64,000 bases of DNA from an uncultured Bacteroidota bacterium (GCA_903835005.1 CAILLK010000127.1:1-64000); one strand, 5' to 3'; positions 33,885-43,621 are shown, numbered from the stretch's first letter. A program made the numbers and translations. Notes: generated from the sequence alone by a model not told the origin.

Positions 33885-33918
33885 TCAGAGGATTGGTTTA
33901 AATTTACAGATCATAGCA

Positions 33919-35109
33919 TTACTCCAATTCTTTAAGCATTTCCGGGTCATACCCTATTGTAAACTGTTCAGGAATTAGTTTATTGATTAGTTTGACTGCC
34001 TGGCCCAATTCCGGATTATACCTGTTCTCAATCCATATTGTTTTTGCAGTAAGACGATTTTTATAATCAAATAAAATCTGGCAGCCATCTATGATATCGG
34101 GGTTATTGTAATAATTAAATGTATCCAGGGAATCCAGATTGAGTTGGGATAGCATTTTGAGGAAAATAGTTGGTTTTAATTTTTGATGAAATACAAGGGA
34201 ATCCGGGAAACCAAAATGGTGAAATCTGATCTCTGCAGAGCTATCTGTTATCACATATACATCGCCGTAACCCGAAGCCAGATAATGCTCGTACCTGTAA
34301 AGACTCAATGTAAATGGTTCAATTTTAAAACTATCTTGTTTACTATAATGGTTATCCTTTGGGTTCGTATTGTTTTGGCAGGACAAACATAAAAAGAACA
34401 GTATTGCTGGCAGCAACCTGTAGAGTTTTCTGCCATCCCAATATTCAATAAAAGACTTCAGGGCATGGTGGCACAACTTTGCAAAACTCATTTTGGAACT
34501 GCCCCCTAAACGATTGCCCCTGGCAGCAACCACATATTGTTTCGCCCGGTTTTGCTTTGCCAGGTATGCAGGCAGATGATTGAACCCGGCAGCGATTGCA
34601 GCCTCCAATACTTCCCGGTTGATAAGGCAATAATTGCCGAAATTCATCTGCTTGCCGGTAAGCAAACGAAATGTGTTTTTATAGATCCAGTAATTCGCTC
34701 TGAAAAATAATGATTCCTTGCGTTTTCCTCTCACAACATGAACAATATCCGCATCTCTGCAATTCAGTAAGTTGGCTATTATTCCGGGATCATCCTGCCC
34801 GTCCGAATCCATAACAACGAAGCGATTTCCCGGCATTTTTTGAGCATACAGGAACCCTTTATAAATTGCAGCCTGATGACCGCAGTTTTCAGATAATTCA
34901 ATTATATCAAGGCCGGTAGTGCTGCTGTTGAAACGGAAACTTTCTAACTGCAGTGAGGTGTCGTCTGTAGAGCAGTCGTTAACCACAATTACATGGAATG
35001 TATACGGCAGTAATGCCACAGCCTTTTCCAGCCTTTCCAGGAACCTGACCACTACATCACTTTCATTATAGCAGGGAGTAATGATAGTTATCAATGGTTG
35101 CCGGTTCAT
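33919..35109 (-). CDS. Family 2 glycosyltransferase fused to a lipoprotein-like domain
   Basis: 396 aa. Residues 1-220 are a DPM1-like GT2: ITIITPCYNESDVV, VVNDCSTDDTSL, Asp-x-Asp motif VVMDSDGQDDP (about 99-107) and RGNRLGGSSKMSFAKL, which in homologues leads into C-terminal TM helices. Instead, residues 231-244 read RLLPAILFFLCLSC, a complete lipoprotein signal with lipobox, followed by about 150 residues of an unrelated polar domain (YYNNPDIIDGCQILFDY, LGQAVKLINKLIPEQF). An in-frame TTG at 34414-34416 would start the lipoprotein part at the signal peptide. Either a true fusion that uses the segment as a TM anchor, or two genes joined in frame with internal translation. Confidence 0.78.
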   Translation of the reverse strand: MNRQPLITIITPCYNESDVVVRFLERLEKAVALLPYTFHVIVVNDCSTDDTSLQLESFRFNSSTTGLDIIELSENCGHQAAIYKGFLYAQKMPGNRFVVMDSDGQDDPGIIANLLNCRDADIVHVVRGKRKESLFFRANYWIYKNTFRLLTGKQMNFGNYCLINREVLEAAIAAGFNHLPAYLAKQNRAKQYVVAARGNRLGGSSKMSFAKLCHHALKSFIEYWDGRKLYRLLPAILFFLCLSCQNNTNPKDNHYSKQDSFKIEPFTLSLYRYEHYLASGYGDVYVITDSSAEIRFHHFGFPDSLVFHQKLKPTIFLKMLSQLNLDSLDTFNYYNNPDIIDGCQILFDYKNRLTAKTIWIENRYNPELGQAVKLINKLIPEQFTIGYDPEMLKELE

Positions 35110-35154
35110 ATCAGTCGCAGAATAGTTAAAAGTAACCCAGCTTTGCTAACCAAT

Positions 35155-38097
35155 TTAATACCCGAATATCTCCTGCAATGTCAGTTTCTTTACATCACCT
35201 ACGCTGGCAAGCTGTTCCTTACTCAGTTTTTTCTCTGATGCAACTATACAGTAGGTATAGGGTTTATTGGCCATATTCTCATCATGAAATTGTTTCAGCT
35301 CGGCATAAGATAGTTTATCAGCCTTTTCATAAATTCTTTTACGGATATCCTCATTCAGTCCGTGCCTTTCAGCTGCCAGGTAATTATTGATAATGTCGTC
35401 TTCAGTTATGCGATCAGTTTCAATGCTTTTCTTCAGCTCAGATCTTGCTGCCAGTATATTATTCTCTACTGATGGCAGGTCATTCAGCAATTCATTCATC
35501 GCCTTTATAGATTCATTGAATTTATCGGCCTGGCAACCTACATAAGCATTAATGGCGTATGGATCTTCCTTCTTTTCAGGTGTGCCAATGTTGGAAAAGG
35601 TAGAATATGCCAAAGCCTTACTCTCCCTTATTGTCTGGAAAACCAGCGAACCCATACCACCGCCAAAATAGTTATTGAACATATTGATTGTAGGCTGCTT
35701 ATCAGGGTCGTAACCCGGTATATTCCTTACCCAGCGAATTTCGCTCTGCACCATATCATAATCGGCAAATAATACCTGGTTTGAAGATTGGGTAGTAAAC
35801 GAATAAACTTTGGGCGCCGGTGCAGGACTGAACATTACCGGCATTTTATGTACTGATTTGAGTGAACTGGTCAGCCCAGATAAAGTTGCAGGTCCGTAAT
35901 AGATGATCCTGTGGCTGGTTGCTGAAATATTGTGCAGCAGATCTGTTAGGGCTGATCCGGTAAGTGCATTGAGTTCTGCATCAGATAAGGCATTATTAAA
36001 AGGATTATCAGCGCCGTATCGGGCATAGCTTACCAGGCCGTTCATTATCGCCTGTTTGTTATTTTTTGCATCAGCCCTCGATTTGCTCAGCCGTTTTTTC
36101 AAGGATGCAAGCGCTGCTTCATCTGGCTTGCAATTGGTAAGCAGATCTTCCAGTAAAGCCTCGGCTTTATCAAAGTTTTCCTGCAGGCCCTCCAGGCTCA
36201 TTGTGGTATATTCATTATCTACCCTCATGCTGAAAGAACATGCCAGCTTGTAAAATTCCTTTGAGAAATTTTCGGCGGTTTTTGAATCTGTGCCGAGAAA
36301 CTGAAGATAGGATGCTGCAACAGCCAGTTTCTTATCATTCCAGCTGCCCATTTTATACCTGAAACCTAATCTGAATAAACCGTTTTCATCGTTATGCACA
36401 TACAATATTTCGGCAGGGCCAAGGTTGCCTTTCTGCATATCTTTGTTATAATCTACCCATACAGGCTCAATAGGTGTTACCGGTGCTGAAATAACTGCTT
36501 TTACAAAAGGAGATTGCGAATTCCGGTTCGTTTCTACAGGAGTTATTGGCGGCTTAACCACCTTTATTACGCTCTTATCTTCTCCCTTACGCTTATAGAC
36601 CACAACATAATTCTCTCCGAAATATTTATTGGCGAAAGCTACTATGTCCTTCTTGGTCAGTTTAGAAAGCTTATCAGTATAGGCCACATCATCCAGCCAG
36701 TCCTCTTCTCCTGTAAAAGCATTCATCAGGGCAGAGGCACGGGAACCATACTTTTCGCTTTGCTGCATCATTGCTTTCTTGGCGTTATTAACTATTGATA
36801 CCAGCAAGTCATCATCAAAGTTCCCTTTCTTCAGGTTATCAATTTCACCCAGCATCAGGTCTTTTACATCTTCCAGCTTCTGATTCAGGGTAGGCGTTCC
36901 CTGCAGGTTCATATAGCCATAATCAACTAACACATCGGCTCTTGCTGATGCCCTGAGTAATTTTTGCTTTTTCACCAGGTTAAGATCTATCAATCCTGCC
37001 CGGCCATTGGTAAGCACCTGCCCCACAAGGTCGGCCAGCAGCGCATCTTTATCATGCACGCCCGGTAGCCGGTAACCTATTGCTGCAAATTCGGCATCAG
37101 GACCATATACTTCTTTGATAACAGGCGAAGTGATAGGCGCTTCAGGTTTAAAAGTATACTCAGGTATATCTTTCTTTTCCATGCTGCTGAAGTAGGTTTC
37201 AATTTTTTTGATCATTACATCCGGTTCAAAATCTCCGGATACTATGATTCCCATATTATTGGGCACGTAGTAGGTATTGAAATACTTCCTTATTTCAAGC
37301 AGAGAGGGATTCTTGAGGTGTTCGATAGTACCTATGGTAGTTTGCTTGCCATAATTATGGTTCAGGAATAAATTGGCCAGCATCATTTCAGATACCTTCC
37401 TTGGGTCATTATCCAGACCGCGGTTCTTTTCTTCATATACTGCTTCCAGTTCTGTATGAAAAATCCGGAATACCGGGTTGCTGAACCTGTCGGCCTGTAC
37501 TTTCAGGAACTTATCTACAGCATTTGCCGGGATGTCTTCGGTATATACAGTTTGCTCAAATGATGTGAATGCATTAGTTCCTTTCGCGCCCATTGACGTC
37601 ATCATTTTATCATACTCATTTGCGATAGCAAATTTTGCTGCTATGCCCGAAACAGAATCAATACGGTGATAGATTTCTTTTCTCTTTTCTTCGTCTTTGG
37701 TATGGTTATACTCCTCATACAGATCATTGATCTTATCAAGCCAGGGTTTTTCATCAGCCCAGTTTAGGGAGCCATAATGCTGGGTACCTTTGAACATCAT
37801 ATGTTCCAGGTAGTGGGCAAGGCCGGTATGATCTGCCGGGTCTGTTTTACTCCCTGCTTTTGTAGCAATATAAAAATGCATTCTTGGCTCCTTATGGGTA
37901 GGGCTGAGAATTACTGTGAGGCCATTTTTGAGTTTGTAGAACCGGGTCTGCATCGGGTCACCGGTTACATAACGGTACTTAAAACCATCGGCGCTTTTTT
38001 CGGCCCATTTATGTTCTTCCTGGGCGAAAGCCGCATTTGAAAACTGTAATCCGGAGACGAGTAGGAGCAAAACAGTAATTCTCATTATTAGTTTCAT
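35155..38097 (-). CDS. M16-family zinc metalloprotease (pitrilysin/insulinase type), two-domain
   Basis: 980 aa from ATG 38097, chosen because it opens into the signal peptide (MKLIMRITVLLLLVSG, ending near AFAQ); the track start adds 27 residues that do not fit a signal peptide. The inverted zinc motif HxxEH is HYLEH (95-99), with downstream GTQHYGSLNWADEKPWL and EEKNRGLDNDPRKVSEMM. A second, inactive M16 half follows (residues about 570-980). Such enzymes degrade peptides in the periplasm. It is followed closely on the same strand by the GT2 fusion gene (45 nt). An ATG at 38109 is the other plausible start. Confidence 0.92.
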   Translation of the reverse strand: MKLIMRITVLLLLVSGLQFSNAAFAQEEHKWAEKSADGFKYRYVTGDPMQTRFYKLKNGLTVILSPTHKEPRMHFYIATKAGSKTDPADHTGLAHYLEHMMFKGTQHYGSLNWADEKPWLDKINDLYEEYNHTKDEEKRKEIYHRIDSVSGIAAKFAIANEYDKMMTSMGAKGTNAFTSFEQTVYTEDIPANAVDKFLKVQADRFSNPVFRIFHTELEAVYEEKNRGLDNDPRKVSEMMLANLFLNHNYGKQTTIGTIEHLKNPSLLEIRKYFNTYYVPNNMGIIVSGDFEPDVMIKKIETYFSSMEKKDIPEYTFKPEAPITSPVIKEVYGPDAEFAAIGYRLPGVHDKDALLADLVGQVLTNGRAGLIDLNLVKKQKLLRASARADVLVDYGYMNLQGTPTLNQKLEDVKDLMLGEIDNLKKGNFDDDLLVSIVNNAKKAMMQQSEKYGSRASALMNAFTGEEDWLDDVAYTDKLSKLTKKDIVAFANKYFGENYVVVYKRKGEDKSVIKVVKPPITPVETNRNSQSPFVKAVISAPVTPIEPVWVDYNKDMQKGNLGPAEILYVHNDENGLFRLGFRYKMGSWNDKKLAVAASYLQFLGTDSKTAENFSKEFYKLACSFSMRVDNEYTTMSLEGLQENFDKAEALLEDLLTNCKPDEAALASLKKRLSKSRADAKNNKQAIMNGLVSYARYGADNPFNNALSDAELNALTGSALTDLLHNISATSHRIIYYGPATLSGLTSSLKSVHKMPVMFSPAPAPKVYSFTTQSSNQVLFADYDMVQSEIRWVRNIPGYDPDKQPTINMFNNYFGGGMGSLVFQTIRESKALAYSTFSNIGTPEKKEDPYAINAYVGCQADKFNESIKAMNELLNDLPSVENNILAARSELKKSIETDRITEDDIINNYLAAERHGLNEDIRKRIYEKADKLSYAELKQFHDENMANKPYTYCIVASEKKLSKEQLASVGDVKKLTLQEIFGY

Positions 38098-38256
38098 AAA
38101 CAATCGCATTTTGGTTGAAATTAAAAAATATTCGGCAAACGGTAAGAACAATATGATGATGGATGGGAATTCCGGCAAACAGGTAACCAGGTAAATTCAG
38201 GTGCTAGGAAAAGGATATTTTCTGAAAACCTTAATTGTATTATTGTGGCACAGTAC

Positions 38257-39045
38257 TTAACCAACGGTATAATAAACGCAGGTTGTAACAAAATCCCTGA
38301 AATAAGGGATCCAGCTAAGCGGAGGCCATTGTTTTCTGGGTTTAAGTCCGAATTTGTATTTGTAGATGGGGTTAATGAGGTAGTGCCTTTTATTAAGCAC
38401 TTTCAGGCCACTCTTCTTTATAATGCGTTCAAAACGCTCAATAGTAATTCCGGTATCCTTTAATTCCAGTAACTCTTTGATAATAGAAGGATGTTCTCCG
38501 GCTATATTTAAAATACCCTTGTACATGAACCGGGGCAGCAGGTGATACCAAGGTATAACACTAGCCCACTTTTTCCTGCATGCCTGCTGATGTCCGCCAA
38601 AAGGCATTTGCCAGGGAGGGAATCCAAAAAAAATCTGCCCTCCCGGTTTAAGAAAATTTCTGAGATAAGGAATAAATTTTTCCTGTTCCGGAACATGTTC
38701 AATTACATCCTTTAAAATAATAACATCAAAGAAATTCCGGTATTTATTCAGGAATTCCTCATCATAAATGTTCTGGCATACAAACTCTGCCTTTCCCGCA
38801 TTGACTTCATTTGCAAGAAATTCATTTGCTGTTACAATCCTTTCTGCAGCAAGGTCTACTCCCACACAATGGCAGCCATGATTTATAAAAGGTTTCAAAA
38901 CGCCACCTTCGCCAGTGCCTACTTCCATAACAGTAGTTCCCGGAATCATCGGTTTTGTCATTTCTATGAATGGCAACAGATAAGATTCCGAATTTTCTTC
39001 CTGTTGGTCGAAACGGACTTTGAGATCAAAATGCTGTATTAGCAA
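38257..39045 (-). CDS. Class I SAM-dependent methyltransferase
   Basis: 262 aa. Rossmann-type methyltransferase with motif I VMEVGTGEGGVLKPFINHGCHCVGVDLA, the acidic end of strand 2 (Asp in GVDLA), and VIILKDVIEHVPEQEKFIPYLRNFLKPGGQIFFGFPPW as the post-motif block. This is the UbiE/Methyltransf_11-like pattern, often seen in glycan or lipid modification. The substrate is not deducible. The C-terminal 60 residues are basic (KYKFGLKPRKQWP). Independent of the neighbouring M16 gene, which starts 160 nt downstream. Confidence 0.85.
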   Translation of the reverse strand: MLIQHFDLKVRFDQQEENSESYLLPFIEMTKPMIPGTTVMEVGTGEGGVLKPFINHGCHCVGVDLAAERIVTANEFLANEVNAGKAEFVCQNIYDEEFLNKYRNFFDVIILKDVIEHVPEQEKFIPYLRNFLKPGGQIFFGFPPWQMPFGGHQQACRKKWASVIPWYHLLPRFMYKGILNIAGEHPSIIKELLELKDTGITIERFERIIKKSGLKVLNKRHYLINPIYKYKFGLKPRKQWPPLSWIPYFRDFVTTCVYYTVG

Positions 39046-39261
39046 GATTTTAATTTTTTGGTGGGCAAATTTAGTTATATTTTATCCTTAGTGAAGCTTT
39101 CAAAATAATTACTGCAATATTACGAAGATATTTTACTGTTTATCGAGGAGTAAATTCTGCGAATAGAAGCCCTGTATTTAAAGACTTTACAACTAAGAGA
39201 AACCGGAAAAGAACGAGTAAGAGTGCAGGAGGTATATTGAAATATTCACCTGACATCTGTA

Positions 39262-40005
39262 TTATTCTACCTCAAATGCAGCATGGTAAAAATTATTCTG
39301 TGCAGATATTGGGCGTAATTTTACATAGAAGCATTCTGTAAATAACCGGTATGCCATAAATTCATGAGTGCTCACATTGAATTCATCAAACATAATAATG
39401 TCGCCTTTCTGCAAGTAGGGATATAGCTGGGATAAAGCAAATAAGGTAGCAGTGAACAGATCCGCATCCATGTGAATCACCTTCCTTTTATTTTTAAAGA
39501 CAGGGCTGTTTTCCTGAATAAATCCATGTAAAGTATCCTGAAAAATCCCTTTTATAAAAAGCCCTCTTTTATCATCTATCTGAGGTATTCCGGATTGCAT
39601 ATCTCCTTTTGCAAACAGGCCCCAGTCTTCAGGCAGCCCCTCAAATGTGTCGAAACCATAGAAACGGGAATCAGGATTATCGCAATGGCTTAACCACCAT
39701 TTGAAAGATGTTCCACCGAAAACGCCGAACTCTAAATAGCATACCGGATTGTCTTTCAGATTGTAAGATTCAACTATAGCGGCAAAGCTTTTCAGCCGGT
39801 TGTTATAATCTCTTACCGGAACATAAAAGTCGTTCATCAGCATTTTATCTTTCTTATGTTTATGTACCCATGAAGTAAGTAGATTGAAATTATAAATAAA
39901 TCCGAAAAGCTTATTAAAGGGTTGAAATATCTGCAATAACCGGGTAGCCAGCAGGAAGTCCTTGGTGAATTTTATTACAGAAAGTTTCTTTGTTCTGAGA
40001 GACAT
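39262..40005 (-). CDS. TylF/MycF-like class I methyltransferase
   Basis: 247 aa from ATG 40005 (MSLRTKKLSVIKF); the track start at 40098 adds residues not expected in the family. Motifs: YLEFGVFGGTSFKWW (SAM-binding glycine loop), GFDTFEGLPEDW, KVIHMDADLFTATLFAL (metal/SAM contact) and GDIIMFDEFNVSTHEFMA, all typical of the macrocin-O-methyltransferase-like (TylF) family that methylates sugars. In this setting a surface-glycan sugar is a likely target, but that is inference. Relatively AT-rich. Confidence 0.8.
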   Translation of the reverse strand: MSLRTKKLSVIKFTKDFLLATRLLQIFQPFNKLFGFIYNFNLLTSWVHKHKKDKMLMNDFYVPVRDYNNRLKSFAAIVESYNLKDNPVCYLEFGVFGGTSFKWWLSHCDNPDSRFYGFDTFEGLPEDWGLFAKGDMQSGIPQIDDKRGLFIKGIFQDTLHGFIQENSPVFKNKRKVIHMDADLFTATLFALSQLYPYLQKGDIIMFDEFNVSTHEFMAYRLFTECFYVKLRPISAQNNFYHAAFEVE

Positions 40006-40155
40006 AGTATTTATTAAAGTGGAAAAAAGCAGCAATTTAATACAGAATAGTGTAAATATTATCCGGTATCGGTAAAGTATCGGATTTGTAGCCGGCAATT
40101 GCTAAAAAGTAAGTAGTTGCCATTTTACTTTTCAGAACGATTACTGATACCAGAA

Positions 40156-41595
40156 TTATCGTTTTACAAATTTCTTTACTTCTGAGCTATTGATCCTTAA
40201 AAGGTAAACACCTGCTGGAAGGTACTGAATATTAAGTTTGACCTGATTGGCATTGAAGTCTGAGGAATACACGATTTCTCCAATAACATTAGATACATCT
40301 ATATGCTTAATAACAGCTGAGGAAGATACGTTTAAATCATCATATACTGGATCTGGATAGGCAGTATAACTATTTTCTTTTTCAGATATTATATTGATAC
40401 CTGTGTGGCATTGTGAATAAGACCTGACCATAAACGGGAATATGGCGGATGATATACCACAACTATTGCTGACAGTATAAACGATAGTATCCATACCCGG
40501 AATTAATCCTTCGGCAACCCCTGAGCTTGTAATACCTGAAACAGTGTAATTGCTTGTACTCCAGAATCCATCTGAAGACGATTCAAACAGATTGACACTT
40601 TCTCCGGGGCAGACACTATCAACCCCTGAAATTATTCCCGGATCTGGATAGGGATTGATAATAATATTAATGGTTGTGGTATCAGAATAAGCACCGTTTG
40701 AAACAACCGTTTTAAACAGATCAGTACCCGTATAACCACTGACAGGCGTATAAGTTAAACCAACAGGAATAAGAATACTCCCTGTTGATAAAGTGGTATA
40801 AGAAGTTAGTGCAGTGCCATGAGATGGGGGAGTAATTAAACTCCAGGTTTCTGTTAGTCCGGAAACTGAATCAATGGCTGCCAACTGTGTATTTACAGGC
40901 ACTGTAGCAGTGGCTTCACTGACACAAATTGTTAAGCTCTGACTATGGCCATTGGTAAAATATACATGATCTGAACCATGACCATATATCAGTATCTGTG
41001 GCCTTACTGATGAATCAGGAGCTGAAGATGAATGGAACATCATTGAATTATAAGGCGTTGTTTCCTGCCTCGATTTCAGCATAAAGCCATAGTTATATCC
41101 GCTTGCAACTATATCATTAAGCAGGTTAGTAACATTGATATGCAGATAGTTTTCTGTTGTTGAAGTGCTTTGTGGCAAAATAACTGAATCAACAGAAGTA
41201 TAGGATGGCATTGTTAGCCAGTTAATCGTTGTAGCCCACGGGCTGGTAATCCGGTATAGAACGCATGTATTGTTTGTTCCATACATTGGGGTGCCATAAT
41301 ACCCCCATCCGGTTGTAGGATCGGCCCATAGCTGCATGATGGCAGAATCTATAGTAATACCTGCGAGTGCACTGTCATTGAGTATGAAAAATGTTCTCCA
41401 GCCGCCGGGTACACCACCTTCTGTCCAGGCCTGTCCGCATAAATCCAGGGGATTTGGTCCGCTGGCAGTGGGAGCAGGAGATGCTACAGCTGCAGCATAT
41501 GCATTTGACGGGTTGCTCTTTACTATTACAATCTGGGATACTGCAGAATTGTAAATAAGAAAAGACAATATCGTCGAAAGTAAATAGCGCTTCAT
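40156..41595 (-). CDS. T9SS-secreted DNRLRE-domain protein
   Basis: 479 aa from ATG 41595 (MKRYLLSTILSFLIYNSAVSQ signal). The DNRLRE domain covers about residues 20-215 (IVIVKSNPSNAYAAA, SAIMQLWADPTTG, LYRITSPWATTINWLTMPSY, YLHINVTNLLNDIVA, YGFMLKS, RPQILIYG). It is followed by a cadherin/Ig-like part (GLTYTPVSGYTGTDLFKTVVSNGAYSDT), a short Big-like unit (PGIISGVDSVCPGESVNL) and a T9SS sorting domain (AYPDPVYDDLNVS, GVYLLRINSSEVKKFVKR). Expected surface-exposed. The track start at 41664 would place 23 residues before the signal and is rejected. Confidence 0.85.
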   Translation of the reverse strand: MKRYLLSTILSFLIYNSAVSQIVIVKSNPSNAYAAAVASPAPTASGPNPLDLCGQAWTEGGVPGGWRTFFILNDSALAGITIDSAIMQLWADPTTGWGYYGTPMYGTNNTCVLYRITSPWATTINWLTMPSYTSVDSVILPQSTSTTENYLHINVTNLLNDIVASGYNYGFMLKSRQETTPYNSMMFHSSSAPDSSVRPQILIYGHGSDHVYFTNGHSQSLTICVSEATATVPVNTQLAAIDSVSGLTETWSLITPPSHGTALTSYTTLSTGSILIPVGLTYTPVSGYTGTDLFKTVVSNGAYSDTTTINIIINPYPDPGIISGVDSVCPGESVNLFESSSDGFWSTSNYTVSGITSSGVAEGLIPGMDTIVYTVSNSCGISSAIFPFMVRSYSQCHTGINIISEKENSYTAYPDPVYDDLNVSSSAVIKHIDVSNVIGEIVYSSDFNANQVKLNIQYLPAGVYLLRINSSEVKKFVKR

Positions 41596-41665
41596 AGGCT
41601 GTGTTGTTTTATGTAAATATAATTTGTTCATGATCTTGCAATAAATTAGTTTATTGCTCATCATT

Positions 41666-42247
41666 TTATGTAGTTTGTTTTGTGATCCATTTCGCGGTTT
41701 CCGGAGCCGAATAGTTATTCATCTGATCTATCAAATCACTGATAGACCCGCTTGTAAGCAACATGCATTTTATCTGCTCATTCAGAAAACCCTCCTGAAC
41801 CATATTGTCGCAAAGGGCTATCAGGGCATCATAGAATCCATTAATGTTGAGCAGGCCTACTGGTTTGCTGTGTAGGCCAAGCTGTCCCCAGGTGAGCATT
41901 TCGAACAATTCTTCCATTGTACCCCAGCCACCAGGCATGGCAATAATACCATCGCACAGGTCATGCATTTTCATTTTGCGGTCATGCATTGTGTTCACGG
42001 TAATCAGATCTGTCAATCCGTCGTGAACTACTTCTTTTGTCTGTAAAAAGTAGGGGATAACCCCTGTTATTTTACCATTGTGTTGTAATACACCTTCGGC
42101 AAGAGCCCCCATGAGGCCTACTTTTGCGCCGCCATACACTACCCGTATATTCATATAGGCGAGCGTTTTACCGAGTTCGTAAGCAGCCTCCCGGTAGCAG
42201 TCATTATATCCCTCACCTGACCCACAAAAAACAACAATACTTTTCAT
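41666..42247 (-). CDS. LOG-family protein (nucleotide 5'-monophosphate phosphoribohydrolase, TIGR00730 type)
   Basis: 193 aa with the lysine-decarboxylase-like Rossmann fold. Signature MPGGWGTMEELFEMLTW (PGGxGTxxE at 105-113) and FCGSGEGYNDCYREAAYELG at the N-terminus. LOG proteins cleave the N-glycosidic bond of nucleoside monophosphates (cytokinin riboside-5'-P in plants; AMP and pyrimidine nucleotides in some bacteria). The bacterial substrate is not settled. A TATATTTG box lies about 18 nt upstream. Confidence 0.93.
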   Translation of the reverse strand: MKSIVVFCGSGEGYNDCYREAAYELGKTLAYMNIRVVYGGAKVGLMGALAEGVLQHNGKITGVIPYFLQTKEVVHDGLTDLITVNTMHDRKMKMHDLCDGIIAMPGGWGTMEELFEMLTWGQLGLHSKPVGLLNINGFYDALIALCDNMVQEGFLNEQIKCMLLTSGSISDLIDQMNNYSAPETAKWITKQTT

Positions 42248-42264
42248 ATTATTTTTTTACTGAT

Positions 42265-42272
42265 CAAATATA
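42265..42272 (-). promoter_or_regulatory. -7 box (TATATTTG) of the LOG gene
   Basis: Matches TAnnTTTG on the minus strand, 17 nt upstream of the ATG at 42247. No -33 TTTG evident. Confidence 0.45.
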
Positions 42273-42317
42273 ACAGATGTAGAGGTAATTATCTTTATTA
42301 TCAGTATTATTTTATGA

Positions 42318-42345
42318 TAAAAATCCCGCACAGGCGGGATTCTGA
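42318..42345 (-). terminator. Rho-independent terminator of the DUF2795 gene
   Basis: AATCCCGC (42322-42329), loop ACAG, GCGGGATT (42334-42341), followed on the minus strand by TTTATCATAAAA. The perfect 8-bp stem lies just downstream of the DUF2795 stop. Confidence 0.72.
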
Positions 42346-42420
42346 AGTTGGAATTACCAACGGACCGGTAAATAAGAATAATTTTATTCAGTGTATAGAG
42401 GCGAATAAAAACCGAATTGA

Positions 42421-42642
42421 TCAATACTCATCCTCGTTGAAGAAAAAGTCTTCCTGGGTTGGGTAATCTGGCCATATGTCTTCAATGCCTTCGTATATTT
42501 CTCCTTCATCATCCAGTTCCTGCAGGTTTTCAACCACTTCAAGTGGCGCGCCCGAGCGTATTGCGTAATCAATCAGCTCATCTTTGGTGGCAGGCCATGG
42601 GGCATCTTCGAGATGAGAGGCTAATTCAAGTGTCCAAAACAT
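42421..42642 (-). CDS. DUF2795 domain protein
   Basis: 73 aa, strongly acidic at the C-terminus (LDDEGEIYEGIEDIWPDYP, then NEDEY). The N-terminal WTLELASHLEDAPWPATKDELIDYAIRSGAPLEVVENLQEL is the DUF2795 helix-turn-helix-like fold common in Bacteroidota. Function is unknown. It has its own -7 box and terminator, so it is probably monocistronic. No Cys, no signal peptide: cytoplasmic. Confidence 0.88.
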   Translation of the reverse strand: MFWTLELASHLEDAPWPATKDELIDYAIRSGAPLEVVENLQELDDEGEIYEGIEDIWPDYPTQEDFFFNEDEY

Positions 42643-42675
42643 ATTATAATCAGATTTATTTTGTTATATTTTTCG

Positions 42676-42683
42676 CAAATGTA
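42676..42683 (-). promoter_or_regulatory. -7 box (TACATTTG) of the DUF2795 gene
   Basis: Minus-strand match to TAnnTTTG, 33 nt upstream of the ATG. TTTG sequences occur 17 and 24 nt further upstream, neither at the ideal spacing. Confidence 0.5.
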
Positions 42684-42685
42684 AG

Positions 42686-42721
42686 GGAAAATTCAAAATT
42701 CAAAAGCCAAAATTCAAAAGA
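42686..42721. repeat. Short AT-rich direct repeats (AAAATTCAAAA)
   Basis: Three near-copies of AAAATTCAAAA in a row between divergent genes. Low complexity; probably of no function beyond raising AT content in the promoter region. Confidence 0.5.
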
Positions 42722-42887
42722 TATATTTTCATGCAAGAAAAAACTAATCAGAAACTAACCGCATATTGAATTTCCAGACCACTAATAGATAAGCTGGCAC
42801 CCGTAAAGTTTAACTGCCTGAAAATAATCCTGTTAATTTTACAATATTGCCTGATATTTACACAATAATTCTGTTCAATTTTTCAAT

Positions 42888-43553
42888 ATGCTGGTTGCAA
42901 AAAACCTGGTCAGGAAATATTCCGGTTTGACGGTGGTAAATGATGTTTCACTCACAGTTGGCAAAGGTGAAATTGTGTCTATTATAGGCCCGTCGGGAGC
43001 GGGAAAGAGTACCTTACTGCACCTGGTGGGTGCATTGGATAAACCAGACAGCGGCAGCGTATTGATTGAAGATACCGATATTCTGAAATTACCATCGGGC
43101 AAGCAGGCTAAATTCCGTAATTCCCGCCTTGGGTTTGTGTTCCAGTTTCATCATCTTCTGCCAGAATTCAGCGCCATTGAAAATGTATGCGTGCCATTAT
43201 GGATAAAAGGGCTTGGAAAAAAAGAAGCTGCTGATCTTGCAGTTGAAATGCTTAAGGAGGTTGGTCTTGAAAACAGGCTAAACAATAAACCTTCAGAACT
43301 GTCGGGTGGTGAACAACAGAGGGTGGCAATAGCAAGGGCCCTGGTAAACAGGCCATCGGTGGTAATGGCGGATGAACCTACAGGTAACCTGGATACGGCG
43401 AACGCCCATGCCCTGCACAACCTGTTCTTGCATCTTCGCGATAAATTCGGCCAGACGTTTATAATGATTACCCATAATGATGCACTGGCGAAACTGACTG
43501 ACCGGACTTTGTCTATGCAGGACGGGAGAATTGTGGATGAATGGGTAAATTAA
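42888..43553 (+). CDS. lolD: LolD-like ABC transporter ATP-binding protein
   Basis: 221 aa, full length for LolD/MacB-type ATPases. Walker A GPSGAGKST (34-42), Q-loop FQFHHLLPEFSA (LolD signature), ABC signature LSGGEQQR (138-145), Walker B VVMADEPTGNLD and switch His in ITHNDALA. LolD powers release of lipoproteins from the inner membrane with LolC/E. The membrane partner is not adjacent, as is common in this phylum. Macrolide-export MacB-type ATPases are the alternative, but FQFHHLLPEF strongly favours the Lol branch. Confidence 0.9.
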   Translation: MLVAKNLVRKYSGLTVVNDVSLTVGKGEIVSIIGPSGAGKSTLLHLVGALDKPDSGSVLIEDTDILKLPSGKQAKFRNSRLGFVFQFHHLLPEFSAIENVCVPLWIKGLGKKEAADLAVEMLKEVGLENRLNNKPSELSGGEQQRVAIARALVNRPSVVMADEPTGNLDTANAHALHNLFLHLRDKFGQTFIMITHNDALAKLTDRTLSMQDGRIVDEWVN

Positions 43554-43621
43554 TATTTAGTTTATGCCGCAACATCAAAGTGCAGAGCTATTTTACATAC
43601 CCTAAAATTACATGAGGGCCT

